From the NCBI GenBank assembly GCA_034717695.1, contig JAYELS010000030.1:62001-126000 (forward strand): a stretch of DNA of 64,000 nt, in the 5' to 3' direction. Shown here in pieces: positions 35,484 through 44,394 of this stretch; positions within the stretch are counted from its first letter, which is position 1, and every line of letters begins with the position of its first letter. Made by a program: the position numbers and the translations under genes. Source of the stretch: NAT127 sp034717695. GTDB lineage: Bacteria; Pseudomonadota; Gammaproteobacteria; Pseudomonadales; Porticoccaceae. A model generated the notes under the pieces. It saw only the letters and a program-made list of their open reading frames with translations, ran no database searches and was not told the DNA's origin.

Positions 35484-36359
35484 AAGCCCTGCCCCTTCCT
35501 CCCGCAACAGTGCGATGAACGCCCGGGCGGCGTTCGACAGGGTCTTGTCCCGGTGGTGGATGAAGCCGAGCTGGCGGGAGAGCGCGAGGCCCGGGCAGTC
35601 GAGCGCGCACAGGGAGTCGTCCAGCATGGTGGCGGGCAGGATGCTCCAGCCGAGGCCCACGGACACCAGCATCTTGATGGTCTCCAGGTAGTTGGTGGCC
35701 ATCATGGCGGTGAAGGGGTAGCCCTCCCCGTCGAAGAGCTTCTTGATCATTCGCCCGGTATAGGTATCCGGCCCCGGCAACACCGCCGGGTAGGCGCTCA
35801 GGTCGGCGATGGCGACCCGGCCCATGGCGGCGAGGGGATGGTCGCTCGACACCATGGGGGCCAGGGGGTCTGGCCAGATGACCTCGGCCTCGACCCGGGG
35901 GTGGGGCTCCGGCGCCAGGGTGATGACGGCCACCTCGAAGCGGCCGTGGAGGACGCTGTCGTAGGCGACTTCCGAGTCCATGAAGTCCACCTCGAGGCTC
36001 ACCTCCGGATTGTGCCCGGCGAAGCGCTTGAGCACCGGCGGCAGGCGATGCAGGCCGATATGGTGGCTGATGGCGATGCGCAGGTTGCCGGACACTTCGC
36101 CGCTCAGGTCATGGATGGCCTGGCGTGTCTCCGCCAGCTCGCGGAGAATGCGTTCCGCCCGGGGCAGCAGGGCCTTGCCCGCCTCGGTGAGGTAGACGGT
36201 GCGGGAGATGCGGTCGAACAGGCGGCAGCCGAGGTGTTCCTCCAGCATGGCGATGCGCTTGCTGATGGCGGGCTGGGTGACGTGGACCCGTTCCGCGGCC
36301 AGGGAAAAGGAGCCGGTTCCCGCCACCGCGACGAAGGCTTCGAGCAGTTGAGTGTCCAT
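35469..36359 (-). CDS. LysR-family regulator, probable leuCD activator
   Basis: 296 residues. The N-terminal winged helix-turn-helix (1-60) has FVAVAGTGSFSLAAERVHVTQPAISKRIAMLEEHLGC. The effector domain follows with a hinge near 90 and SVGLGWSILPATML near 245. It is transcribed away from leuC across a 111-base gap that carries two inverted repeats placed as a LysR recognition and activation pair, so it very likely controls leuC and itself. A LysR gene also lies before leuC in Pseudomonas. The C-terminal SDV is encoded by a dispersed repeat. Confidence 0.9.
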   Translation of the reverse strand: MDTQLLEAFVAVAGTGSFSLAAERVHVTQPAISKRIAMLEEHLGCRLFDRISRTVYLTEAGKALLPRAERILRELAETRQAIHDLSGEVSGNLRIAISHHIGLHRLPPVLKRFAGHNPEVSLEVDFMDSEVAYDSVLHGRFEVAVITLAPEPHPRVEAEVIWPDPLAPMVSSDHPLAAMGRVAIADLSAYPAVLPGPDTYTGRMIKKLFDGEGYPFTAMMATNYLETIKMLVSVGLGWSILPATMLDDSLCALDCPGLALSRQLGFIHHRDKTLSNAARAFIALLREEGAGLASDV

Positions 36360-36375
36360 GGCCCGAGTGTATCGA

Positions 36376-36441
36376 ATTCCATATTGGAATCAAATCCATA
36401 AAAAATATGAATTTGTTTTATCCAGTCGATGACTCTATGAT
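36376..36441 (+). promoter_or_regulatory. leuC promoter with paired LysR-type sites
   Basis: A -35 TTGTTT (36413-36418), a 17-base spacer and a -10 TATGAT (36436-36441) precede leuC. Upstream are two inverted repeats: ATTCCATATTGGAAT (36376-36390, perfect, with T-N11-A) and CAAATCCAT/ATGAATTTG (36391-36399 and 36407-36415, one mismatch). With a start near 36448 their centres are about -65 and -45, which is the usual recognition-site and activation-site layout for LysR regulators. Confidence 0.7.
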
Positions 36442-36470
36442 TCCCGGCATTCTGAGACGAGGACTCGAAC

Positions 36471-37892
36471 ATGGCCGGTAAAACCCTCTACGACAAGCTC
36501 TGGGACGCCCACCTGGTGGAATCCCGCCCCGATGGCACGGCGTTGCTGTACATTGACCGCCACATCATCCACGAAGTGACGTCGCCCCAGGCCTTCGACG
36601 GCCTGCGCATCGCCGGTCGCAGGCCCTGGCGCACCGACAGCAACGTGGCCACCCCCGACCACAACGTGCCCACCGACCGGGACGAGCGCAAGGGCGGTAT
36701 CGCCACCATCATCGACGAGGTGTCCCGCATCCAGGTGCAGACCCTCGATGACAACTGCGACGAGTTCGGCATCACCGAGTTCAAGATCAACGACATCGGC
36801 CAGGGCATCGTCCACGTCATCGGCCCCGAGCTGGGGGTGACCCTGCCCGGCGCCACCGTGGTGTGCGGCGACTCCCACACCGCCACCCACGGCGCCTTCG
36901 GCTGCCTGGCCCACGGCATCGGCACCTCTGAGGTGGAGCACGTGCTCGCCACCCAGTGCCTGGTGACCAGCAAGATGAAGAACATGCTGGTCAAGGTGGA
37001 CGGGGAACTGGGCCCTGGCGTCACCGCCAAGGACGTTATCCTCGCCATCATCGGCAAGATCGGCACCGCCGGTGGCACCGGCTACGCCATCGAGTTTGGC
37101 GGCAGCACCATTCGCGACCTGTCCGTCGAGGGCCGCATGACCATCTGCAACATGGCCATCGAGGGCGGCGCCCGGGTGGGCCTGGTGGGGGTGGACGAGA
37201 AGACCATCGCCTATATCAAGGGCACCCGCTTCGCCCCCACCGGGGAGACCTGGGACAAGGCCGTCGCCTACTGGCAGACCCTGCAATCCGACGCCGACGC
37301 CCACTTCGACGCCGTGGTGGAACTGAACGCCGCCGACATCGAGCCCCATGTCAGCTGGGGTACCTCGCCGGACATGGTGGTGCCCATCAGCGGTTTCGTG
37401 CCGAGGCCCGAGGATCAGGCCGACCCCACCCGTCAGAAGGGCTACCAGCGCGCCCTCGACTACATGGGGCTCGAAGGCGGCATCCCGGTCACCGACATCA
37501 GGATCGACAAGGTCTTCATCGGTTCCTGCACCAATTCGCGGATCGAGGATCTGCGCGCCGCGGCGGCCATCGCCAAGGGCCGCAAGGTGGCGGACAGCAT
37601 CAAGAAGGTCTACGTGGTGCCCGGTTCCCATCTGGTCAAGATGCAGGCGGAGAAGGAAGGTCTCGACAAGATCTTCATCGAGGCCGGCATGGACTGGCGG
37701 GAACCCGGCTGCTCCATGTGCCTGGCGATGAACTCCGACGTTCTGGGCCGGGGCGAGCACTGCGCATCCACCTCCAACCGCAACTTCGAAGGGCGCCAGG
37801 GCCCCGGTGGCCGCACCCACCTGATGAGCCCGGCCATGGCCGCGGCGGCCGCCATCGCCGGCCATATCGTCGACGTGCGCCAGCTGGCGTGA
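36471..37892 (+). CDS. leuC: 3-isopropylmalate dehydratase large subunit
   Basis: 473 residues. With LeuD it isomerises 2- to 3-isopropylmalate in leucine synthesis. The [4Fe-4S] cysteines are in IGSCTNSR and in PGCSMCLAMN. The start KTLYDKLWDAHLV and the HIIHEVTSPQAFDGL, VCGDSHTATHGAFG and NRNFEGRQGPGGRTHLMSP blocks are family-typical. Length is normal. leuD follows after 24 bases. Confidence 0.98.
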   Translation: MAGKTLYDKLWDAHLVESRPDGTALLYIDRHIIHEVTSPQAFDGLRIAGRRPWRTDSNVATPDHNVPTDRDERKGGIATIIDEVSRIQVQTLDDNCDEFGITEFKINDIGQGIVHVIGPELGVTLPGATVVCGDSHTATHGAFGCLAHGIGTSEVEHVLATQCLVTSKMKNMLVKVDGELGPGVTAKDVILAIIGKIGTAGGTGYAIEFGGSTIRDLSVEGRMTICNMAIEGGARVGLVGVDEKTIAYIKGTRFAPTGETWDKAVAYWQTLQSDADAHFDAVVELNAADIEPHVSWGTSPDMVVPISGFVPRPEDQADPTRQKGYQRALDYMGLEGGIPVTDIRIDKVFIGSCTNSRIEDLRAAAAIAKGRKVADSIKKVYVVPGSHLVKMQAEKEGLDKIFIEAGMDWREPGCSMCLAMNSDVLGRGEHCASTSNRNFEGRQGPGGRTHLMSPAMAAAAAIAGHIVDVRQLA

Positions 37893-37916
37893 ACACAGAG
37901 GTCTGAGGACAACACC

Positions 37917-38564
37917 ATGAAAGCATTCGTATCCCACCAGGGCCTCGTCGGTCCCATGGACCTGGCCAATGTCGACACCGACATGATCATCCCCAAGCAG
38001 TTTTTGAAGTCCATCAAGCGCTCGGGCTTTGGCCCCTATCTGTTCGACGAGATGCGCTACCTGGATGAGGGCTGGTACGGCAAGGACTGCGGCACCCGTC
38101 CCCTGAACCCGGATTTTGCCCTCAACCAGGAGCGTTACCAGGGCACCTCGATCCTCCTGGCGCGGGAGAATTTCGGCTGCGGTTCGAGCCGCGAGCACGC
38201 CCCCTGGGCCCTCGACGATTTTGGCATTCGCGCCATCGTAGCCCCGAGCTTTGCCGATATTTTCTACAACAACTGCTTCAAAAACGGTATGTTGCCAATC
38301 ATTCTTGATAAAGCCGTTGTGGATGGCCTGTTCCGCGACGTGGCGGCGGGCCCGGGCTATCAACTGACCATCGACCTGCCGGCCCAGACCATCACCAAGC
38401 CCAGCGGCGAGGTCATTCCCTTCGAGATCGACGCCTTCCGCAAGCAGTGCCTGCTGGAGGGGCTGGACGAGATCGGCCTGACCCTCAAGGAAGCGGACAA
38501 GATCCGCGCCTTCGAGGCCCGCCACCGCGCCGCCCAGCCGTGGATGTTCGATGCCATCAAGTGA
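37917..38564 (+). CDS. leuD: 3-isopropylmalate dehydratase small subunit
   Basis: 215 residues, the swivel-domain partner of LeuC. It shows LANVDTDMIIPKQFLKSIKRSGFG near the N-terminus and the substrate loop ENFGCGSSREHAPWAL near 83-98. AGG about 13 bases upstream is a usable ribosome site. The next gene is asd, not leuB, which is unusual for this neighbourhood. Confidence 0.97.
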   Translation: MKAFVSHQGLVGPMDLANVDTDMIIPKQFLKSIKRSGFGPYLFDEMRYLDEGWYGKDCGTRPLNPDFALNQERYQGTSILLARENFGCGSSREHAPWALDDFGIRAIVAPSFADIFYNNCFKNGMLPIILDKAVVDGLFRDVAAGPGYQLTIDLPAQTITKPSGEVIPFEIDAFRKQCLLEGLDEIGLTLKEADKIRAFEARHRAAQPWMFDAIK

Positions 38565-38599
38565 TGGCCGGTAAGGATCGGCGGGCGGGAGTGATGCTG

Positions 38600-38629
38600 T
38601 TGTCCCCGTCTCGCGGCTCCCGGTAAAAT
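38600..38629 (+). promoter_or_regulatory. Candidate asd promoter
   Basis: TTGTCC (38600-38605), an 18-base spacer and TAAAAT (38624-38629), in the 100-base gap after leuD. Transcription would start about 30 bases before the asd GTG at 38665, with GAGAGG at about 38651-38656 as ribosome site. asd can therefore be expressed independently of leuCD. Confidence 0.55.
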
Positions 38630-38664
38630 TTTTGTTTTTCAAATGATTATGAGAGGTTTCTAAC

Positions 38665-39780
38665 GTGAAAAAGGTAGGTTTTGTCGGCTGGCGCGGCATG
38701 GTGGGTTCCGTGCTGATGGAGCGCATGCAGGCGGAAAACGATTTCCGTGAACTGGACATCGAACCGGTCTTTTTCACCACCTCCCAGGTGGGCCAGGCCG
38801 GCCCCGCCATCGGCGTCGAGTTGCCGCCACTGAAGGACGCCAGCAGCCTCGCCGAACTCGGCGCCATGGACATCATCGTCACCTGCCAGGGGGGCGACTA
38901 CACCAAGGCGGTGTATCCCGAGCTGCGCAAGGCCGGCTGGAACGGCTACTGGATCGATGCCGCCTCGGCGCTGCGCATGAGCGACGACGCCATCATCATC
39001 CTCGATCCCGTCAACCTGGGGGTGATCAAGGACGGCATCGCCGCGGGCGTGAAGAACTATGTGGGCGGCAACTGCACCGTGAGCCTCATGCTGATGGCCC
39101 TCGGCGGGCTGTTCAACGCCGGCCTCGTGGAGTGGACCAGCGCCATGACCTACCAGGCGGCCTCCGGCGCCGGTGCGCAGAACATGCGGGAGTTGATCGC
39201 CCAGATGGGCGCCGTCCATCGCCACAGTGAGAAACTGCTCGCCGACCCGGCCAGCGCCATCCTCGATATCGATCGCCAGGTGGCGGCCACCCTGCGGGGG
39301 GTCGAGCTGCCGGTGGATAACTTCGGCTTCCCCCTGGCGGGGAGCCTCCTGCCCTGGATCGACACCGAGCTGCCCTCCGGCCAGAGCCGGGAGGAGTGGA
39401 AGGGGCAGGCGGAGACCAACAAGATCCTCGGCCGGGGCGCCAATCCCATACCGGTGGACGGCATCTGCGTGCGCGTCGGCGCCATGCGCTGCCACAGCCA
39501 GGCGCTGACAGTGAAGCTCACCCGCGACGTACCTCTCGACGAGATCCACCAGATCATCGGCGAGGCCAACGACTGGGTATCGGTGATCCCCAACCACCGG
39601 GAGGATTCCCTGAAGGGGCTGACGCCGGCGGCGGTCACCGGCAAGCTCGATATTCCCGTCGGCCGGCTGCGCAAGATGAACCTCGGCCCCGAGTACCTGG
39701 CGGCGTTCACCGTGGGTGACCAGCTGCTGTGGGGTGCCGCCGAGCCCCTGCGGCGGATGCTGCGGATTCTCATGGCCTAG
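38665..39780 (+). CDS. asd: Aspartate-semialdehyde dehydrogenase
   Basis: 371 residues from GTG 38665. It makes aspartate semialdehyde for lysine, diaminopimelate, threonine and methionine. The N-terminal NADP loop is VGFVGWRGMVGSVL, the catalytic C137 is in GGNCTVSLML, and the conserved His is in GAMRCHSQALTV. This is the Gram-negative (E. coli-like) class. metZ further on uses the same pathway's homoserine branch. Confidence 0.97.
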   Translation: MKKVGFVGWRGMVGSVLMERMQAENDFRELDIEPVFFTTSQVGQAGPAIGVELPPLKDASSLAELGAMDIIVTCQGGDYTKAVYPELRKAGWNGYWIDAASALRMSDDAIIILDPVNLGVIKDGIAAGVKNYVGGNCTVSLMLMALGGLFNAGLVEWTSAMTYQAASGAGAQNMRELIAQMGAVHRHSEKLLADPASAILDIDRQVAATLRGVELPVDNFGFPLAGSLLPWIDTELPSGQSREEWKGQAETNKILGRGANPIPVDGICVRVGAMRCHSQALTVKLTRDVPLDEIHQIIGEANDWVSVIPNHREDSLKGLTPAAVTGKLDIPVGRLRKMNLGPEYLAAFTVGDQLLWGAAEPLRRMLRILMA

Positions 39781-39828
39781 GTCGCGGAGCCATGCCCGCA
39801 ACGCCGACTATTTGCCGCTTGAAGGTTC

Positions 39829-39856
39829 CCATTGAAACGCTTTTGCGTTTCAATGG
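39829..39856. other. Perfect 12-bp hairpin between asd and fimV
   Basis: CCATTGAAACGC (39829-39840) and GCGTTTCAATGG (39845-39856) pair perfectly with a TTTT loop. No T-run follows on the plus strand, so it is not a standard terminator. It could be an attenuation or processing structure or a regulator site. A weak promoter for fimV (TTGCCA 39857-39862, spacer 16, TAAATA 39879-39884) starts right after it. Confidence 0.6.
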
Positions 39857-39992
39857 TTGCCATATAGAGTCCCGATAATAAATACTTAAACGTATAACTT
39901 CCTGTAACTTGTTGTCTGTCCCGGTCGTGAGGGGCTACCTGGGCAAGTGAGGGCGGAACAACCGGTAAGGGACCACAACAAAGGGAACAGCC

Positions 39993-41867
39993 ATGGCTTT
40001 GCGTAAGCGTCCAATTGCAGCGGGAGTTGCCGCGTTCTTTTTTTCCTCCTGGGCAGCGGCCCTGGGCCTTGGTGAAATCCAGCTCAACTCCGCCCTCAAC
40101 GAACCCCTCGATGCCGAGATCCGGCTCCACAACACCGGCGAACTCGGCGACACCGAGATCCTAGCGGGCCTCGCCTCCGCCGAGGATTTCGCCAACGCTG
40201 GCCTCGAGCGCGAGCTGATCCTGTCCGACCTGGATTTCCGCCTCGACTTCACCAGCGGCAGCCCGGTGCTGCGGGTCACCAGCCAGCGGCCGATCCGCGA
40301 GCCCTACCTCGATTTCCTGGTGGATGTGCAGTGGCCCTCCGGGCGGGTGCTCAGGGAGTACACCCTGCTGCTCGATCTGCCGGTATTCTCCGGGGATAGG
40401 GCGCGGCCCGTGACCGCCCCGTCGCCCTCGATGCCCCCCGCCCAGTCACCCGGCCGGCGCGCTGTCGACCCGGCCCCCGAACCCTCCCCCATGGTGGACT
40501 GGGGCGATGAGCCCGAGCCCCTCTCCAGTGGCGAGGAGTACCAGGTCGGCGCCGGCGATACCCTCTGGCGCATCGCCTCGCGCCTCCCCGGGGAGGCCTC
40601 GGTGCACCGCAAGATGGCCGCCATCCAGCGGCTCAACCCCGATGCCTTCATTGCCGGCAATATCAATCTGCTGCGGGCCGGGCAGGTGCTGCGCCTGCCG
40701 GACTACGGCGAGGTGGCGAACCTCGCCGACGGGGCTCCCGCCGCCACCGAGGTCGCCGCGCCGGACCCCGCCGCGGCCACGGATCGCGCCGAGGCCCTGG
40801 CGCCCCAGCTCAGCGCATCGGACCGCGACAGCGGCGGGGAAGCGGCGGCACCGGGCCCCGCCCCCGGGCGTCTCAAGCTGTCCGCCATCGACCCCAACAC
40901 CGCCAACGAGAGCGACCTGCTGACCCCCGCCACCGCCAGCCCCGGGGCGGGCGGTGGCGAGGCCCTGCGGGGCGAGCTGGCGTTGATCCAGGACGAATTG
41001 GCCCGCACCCAGCGGGAGAATGTCGAACTCAAGGACCGCCTGTCGAACCTCGAGGAGCAGCTCGGCACCCTGCAGCAGCTGGTGGCCCTGGAGGACGGGG
41101 ATCTGCGCGCCGCCCAGCTTGCCGCCGCTGCCGGCGGCCAGGATGCCGACAACCAGGATGGTGGCGCCACGGCGCCGGAACAAAATCGGAAGACAGAATC
41201 ACAATCGGATAAAGGATGGTTTGACACCGTGAGCAGTTACCTGGCCTACATCGTTGGTTTCGTGGTGGTCCTGATTGGCGTGCTGGTGGCCCTGGTGCTC
41301 AGGAAGCGGGGCCGGGAGGTCGATCAGGACGACGATTACTTCCCGGTTTCCTCCCGTCAGGAAGCGCCACCCAGGGCGGAGCGGCGGGAGCCTGAAGCCG
41401 CGCCGATATCGTCCGTGGACGACATCGCCCTCAGGGAGGACGACCAGTTCTTCACCGCCCCGGCGGCAGCGACCGCGGTGCCCGCCGCCAAGGTGGTGGC
41501 CGACGAGATAGAGCCCCTGGTGGAGCCCTCCCTCGCCCCGGAACCCGCCGCTCCGGCGCGTCCCGCCCCCGCCGCCAGTACCGAGATCGAGGATCTCGAA
41601 CTCGATCTGTCCGAGTTTGAGCTGGACGACGTCCGCGAAGAGCCCGCGGCGCCCGCTACCCCCGCCGCGGGGAGCCTCGACGATCTCAATCTCGACGACT
41701 TTGATTTCGGCGATACCGACGAGGGCGATACCCAGCTGGAACTGGCCCAGGCGTATCTCGACATGGGCGACAACGCCGGTGCTCGGGAAATCCTCCAGGA
41801 AGTGATGGAGTCCGGCAACGACCAGCAGAAGGCGAAGGCCCAGGCGCTGCTGGCCCAGCTGCACTGA
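39993..41867 (+). CDS. fimV: FimV-like peptidoglycan-binding polar protein
   Basis: 624 residues. Signal peptide (about 1-24), the FimV N-terminal domain LGLGEIQLNSALNEPLDAEI, a LysM-like domain (about 180-232, YQVGAGDTLWRIASRLP), a coiled coil (about 325-370), one membrane helix (about 415-435, IVGFVVVLIGVLVALVL), an acidic cytoplasmic region and the C-terminal TPR-like FimV domain (LELAQAYLDMGDNAGAREIL). In Pseudomonas FimV helps type IV pili, twitching and polar targeting. This one is shorter than the roughly 900-residue P. aeruginosa protein, mostly in the acidic region. AAGGGA precedes ATG 39993. Confidence 0.92.
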   Translation: MALRKRPIAAGVAAFFFSSWAAALGLGEIQLNSALNEPLDAEIRLHNTGELGDTEILAGLASAEDFANAGLERELILSDLDFRLDFTSGSPVLRVTSQRPIREPYLDFLVDVQWPSGRVLREYTLLLDLPVFSGDRARPVTAPSPSMPPAQSPGRRAVDPAPEPSPMVDWGDEPEPLSSGEEYQVGAGDTLWRIASRLPGEASVHRKMAAIQRLNPDAFIAGNINLLRAGQVLRLPDYGEVANLADGAPAATEVAAPDPAAATDRAEALAPQLSASDRDSGGEAAAPGPAPGRLKLSAIDPNTANESDLLTPATASPGAGGGEALRGELALIQDELARTQRENVELKDRLSNLEEQLGTLQQLVALEDGDLRAAQLAAAAGGQDADNQDGGATAPEQNRKTESQSDKGWFDTVSSYLAYIVGFVVVLIGVLVALVLRKRGREVDQDDDYFPVSSRQEAPPRAERREPEAAPISSVDDIALREDDQFFTAPAAATAVPAAKVVADEIEPLVEPSLAPEPAAPARPAPAASTEIEDLELDLSEFELDDVREEPAAPATPAAGSLDDLNLDDFDFGDTDEGDTQLELAQAYLDMGDNAGAREILQEVMESGNDQQKAKAQALLAQLH

Positions 41868-41872
41868 GCGGG

Positions 41873-42751
41873 ATGTCGGAACCCCGCCACCGGGACTATC
41901 TCCCCAACGGTCTGATGCCCGAGGGAGCCGAGCTTCCCCCGGGTATTCGCCGCTTCGCCGCCGCCGTCGAATACCACGGCGGCCTCTTTTGTGGGTGGCA
42001 GCGTCAGTCCCACAGCCCCAGTGTCCAGGGCGCCGTGGAGGCGGCCCTGTCCAGTGTCGCCGCCGCGCCGGTCACCCTGGTGTGCGCCGGGCGCACCGAC
42101 ACCGGCGTCCACGCCACCAACCAGATCATCCATTTCGACACCGCCGCCCGCCGCGAACCCCGCAACTGGCTGCTCGGCGCCAATACCCGGCTGCCGGATG
42201 CGGTGCGCCTCCACTGGGTGGGTGAGGTGCCCGCCAGCTTCCACGCGCGCTTCTCGGCCACCGCCCGCACCTATCGCTATCTCATCAGTAACGAGGCGGT
42301 GCGCCCGGCGCTGTTTCGCGGCCTGCTCAGCTGGTGCAAGGAACCCCTCGACGCCGCGGCCATGGACAGCGCCGCCCGGCACCTCGTTGGCGAACAGGAT
42401 TTCTCCTCCTTCCGCTCCGCCGGCTGCCAGTCGAAAACCCCGTTCCGTCGCATCGACGCCATAGGGGTCTACCGCCGCGGGCAACTGGTGGTGATCGAGG
42501 TGACCGCCAATGCCTTTCTCCACCATATGGTGCGCAACATTGCCGGGGTGTTGATGGCGGTGGGGCGCGGCGAGCGATCGCCGGGCTGGGTGGCCGAGCT
42601 GCTGGCGGCCCGGGACCGGACCCGGGGGGAAATCACCGCTCCGCCGGACGGCCTCTACCTGGTGGCGGTGACCTACCCGGAGCGTTTTGCGCTGCCCCCG
42701 TTTACGCCGGGGCCGGTGTTTGTCGACCGAGGGGAGGATGGTCGACGTTGA
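41873..42751 (+). CDS. truA: tRNA pseudouridine(38-40) synthase
   Basis: 292 residues. It makes pseudouridine in the anticodon stem. The catalytic D76 is in CAGRTDTGVHA; FAAAVEYHGGLFCGWQRQ, ARFSATARTYRYLI and FLHHMVRNIAGVLM are family signatures. ATG 41873 is 5 bases after the fimV stop. It has a slightly long N-terminus (about 25 residues before the conserved start). Confidence 0.96.
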   Translation: MSEPRHRDYLPNGLMPEGAELPPGIRRFAAAVEYHGGLFCGWQRQSHSPSVQGAVEAALSSVAAAPVTLVCAGRTDTGVHATNQIIHFDTAARREPRNWLLGANTRLPDAVRLHWVGEVPASFHARFSATARTYRYLISNEAVRPALFRGLLSWCKEPLDAAAMDSAARHLVGEQDFSSFRSAGCQSKTPFRRIDAIGVYRRGQLVVIEVTANAFLHHMVRNIAGVLMAVGRGERSPGWVAELLAARDRTRGEITAPPDGLYLVAVTYPERFALPPFTPGPVFVDRGEDGRR

Positions 42752-42824
42752 CAACCACCCGGTGACGGATGTCAGTTGACGGACCGGCACCGGCTCCATC
42801 GCCACTGCAAGCAGGAACCGCCCC

Positions 42825-43451
42825 ATGGCCTACACCCGCGTGAAAATCTGCGGCATCACCCGCCCCGAGGACGCCCGCGCCGCCGCCGATGCCGGTGCCG
42901 ATGCCATCGGCATGGTGTTTTACCCGGGCAGTGCCCGGCGGGTTACGGTGGAAGGGGCGCTTCCCATCGCCGCCGCCGTCGGCCCCCTGGTGACCACCGT
43001 CGCCCTGTTCGTCAACCCCGGGGTCGAACTGGTGCGCGACGTGCTGGCCCGGGTGCGCCCGGCCCTGCTGCAATTCCACGGCGACGAGGACAACGCCTTC
43101 TGCGCCCAGTTTGGCCACCCCTTCATCAAGGCCATCCGCGTCCGCCCGGACACCGATCCGGCGGCGGCCATGGCGCCGTTCGACGGGGCCAGCGGCTTTC
43201 TGTTCGACGCCTGGAGCGCCGATGCCTACGGCGGTACCGGCAAGACCTTCGACTGGGGCAAGCTCGGCGGCCTCGGCGGCTTTCCGCTTATCCTCGCCGG
43301 CGGCCTCGATCCCGGCAACGTGGGGGAGGCGGTGCGCCGGGTGCGGCCCTACGCCGTCGATGTCAGTGGCGGGGTGGAGTCGGCCCCCGGCATCAAGGAC
43401 CCGGACAGCATCGCCCGCTTTGTCGCCGCCGCCCGCGCCGCCGGCGCTTAA
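42825..43451 (+). CDS. trpF: Phosphoribosylanthranilate isomerase
   Basis: 208 residues, a TIM barrel of tryptophan synthesis. Catalytic Cys in VKICGITRPEDA near the N-terminus, the second-strand GMVFYPGSARRV, and the phosphate-binding end ILAGGLDPGNV and DVSGGVESAPGIKD with the catalytic Asp. Unlike in Pseudomonas neighbourhoods that carry trpB/trpA next to accD, no other trp gene is here. Start ATG 42825. Confidence 0.96.
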   Translation: MAYTRVKICGITRPEDARAAADAGADAIGMVFYPGSARRVTVEGALPIAAAVGPLVTTVALFVNPGVELVRDVLARVRPALLQFHGDEDNAFCAQFGHPFIKAIRVRPDTDPAAAMAPFDGASGFLFDAWSADAYGGTGKTFDWGKLGGLGGFPLILAGGLDPGNVGEAVRRVRPYAVDVSGGVESAPGIKDPDSIARFVAAARAAGA

Positions 43452-43503
43452 CCCCCGGAAAAAAAATGCTAAACTTCGCCGCAACTTTTCCACGGTATTT
43501 CCC

Positions 43504-44394
43504 ATGAGTTGGCTTGAGCGCATCAAGAAAGGCCCCGGCACATTCAAAAAGGACCGCACCAGCAGCGTGCCCGAAGGCCTGTGGCGCAAATGTCCCCGCT
43601 GCAACTCGCCACTCTACCGGCCGGAACTGGAAAAGAACGCCGACGTTTGCCCCAAGTGCGACCACCATATCCGCATCGGCGGGCGCCGCCGCCTCGACCT
43701 GTTCCTCGACCCCGAGGGCCGCCAGGAGCTGGCCGCCGATGTCCTGCCGGTGGATCGCCTCAAGTTCAAGGACACCAAGAAATACAAGGATCGTCTCACC
43801 GCCGCCCAGAAGGAAACCGGCGAGAAGGACGCCCTGGTGGCCATGCGGGGCAGCCTCAAGGGGCTGCCCATCGTGGCCTCGGCCTTTGAATTCGCCTTCC
43901 ACGGCGGTTCCATGGGCTATGCGGTGGGGGAGCGCTTCACCCGCGCCGCCAAGGTCGCCCTCGACGAGGGCATTCCCTACGTGTGCTTCTCCGCCACCGG
44001 TGGCGCGCGCATGCAGGAGGCGCTGATCTCCCTGATGCAGATGGCCAAGACCAGCGCCATCATCGAGCGCCTCAAGCAGGCCGGCGTGCCCTACATCTCC
44101 ATCATGACCGATCCGGTGTACGGCGGCGTGTCGGCGAGTCTCGCCCTGCTGGGGGATATCAATATCGCCGAGCCCAACGCCCGCGCCGGTTTCGCGGGCC
44201 CCAACATCATCGAGCAGACCATCCGCCAGAAGCTGCCCCCGGGGTTCCAGCGCAGCGAATTCCTCCTCGAGCACGGCGCCATCGACATGATCGTGCCGCG
44301 CATGGAGATGCGCGATACGGTGGCGCGGCTGCTCAGCAAGATGACCGGCCGGCCGCTGCTGCAAGATCCGGTGAATGTCGACAGCGCCGTCTGA
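43504..44394 (+). CDS. accD: Acetyl-CoA carboxylase carboxyltransferase beta subunit
   Basis: 296 residues from ATG 43504. With AccA it transfers the carboxyl group to acetyl-CoA, the first step of fatty acid synthesis. The N-terminal zinc ribbon uses C30, C33, C49 and C52. The crotonase-like core has ATGGARMQEALISLMQMAKT and PVYGGVSASLALLGD. The last 20 bases overlap the start of folC. Confidence 0.97.
   Translation: MSWLERIKKGPGTFKKDRTSSVPEGLWRKCPRCNSPLYRPELEKNADVCPKCDHHIRIGGRRRLDLFLDPEGRQELAADVLPVDRLKFKDTKKYKDRLTAAQKETGEKDALVAMRGSLKGLPIVASAFEFAFHGGSMGYAVGERFTRAAKVALDEGIPYVCFSATGGARMQEALISLMQMAKTSAIIERLKQAGVPYISIMTDPVYGGVSASLALLGDINIAEPNARAGFAGPNIIEQTIRQKLPPGFQRSEFLLEHGAIDMIVPRMEMRDTVARLLSKMTGRPLLQDPVNVDSAV

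Noticed and set aside
38565..38664. A hidden or remnant leuB between leuD and asd
   Set aside because: The 100-base gap has no trace of leuB coding sequence in any frame and instead holds a promoter and ribosome site.
36435..38882. A minus-strand open frame of over 800 codons opposite leuCD
   Set aside because: leuC and leuD are unmistakable on the plus strand; the antisense frame is a codon-bias shadow.
39829..39856. Rho-independent terminator after asd
   Set aside because: The hairpin is strong but no T-run follows, so a normal intrinsic terminator is not supported.
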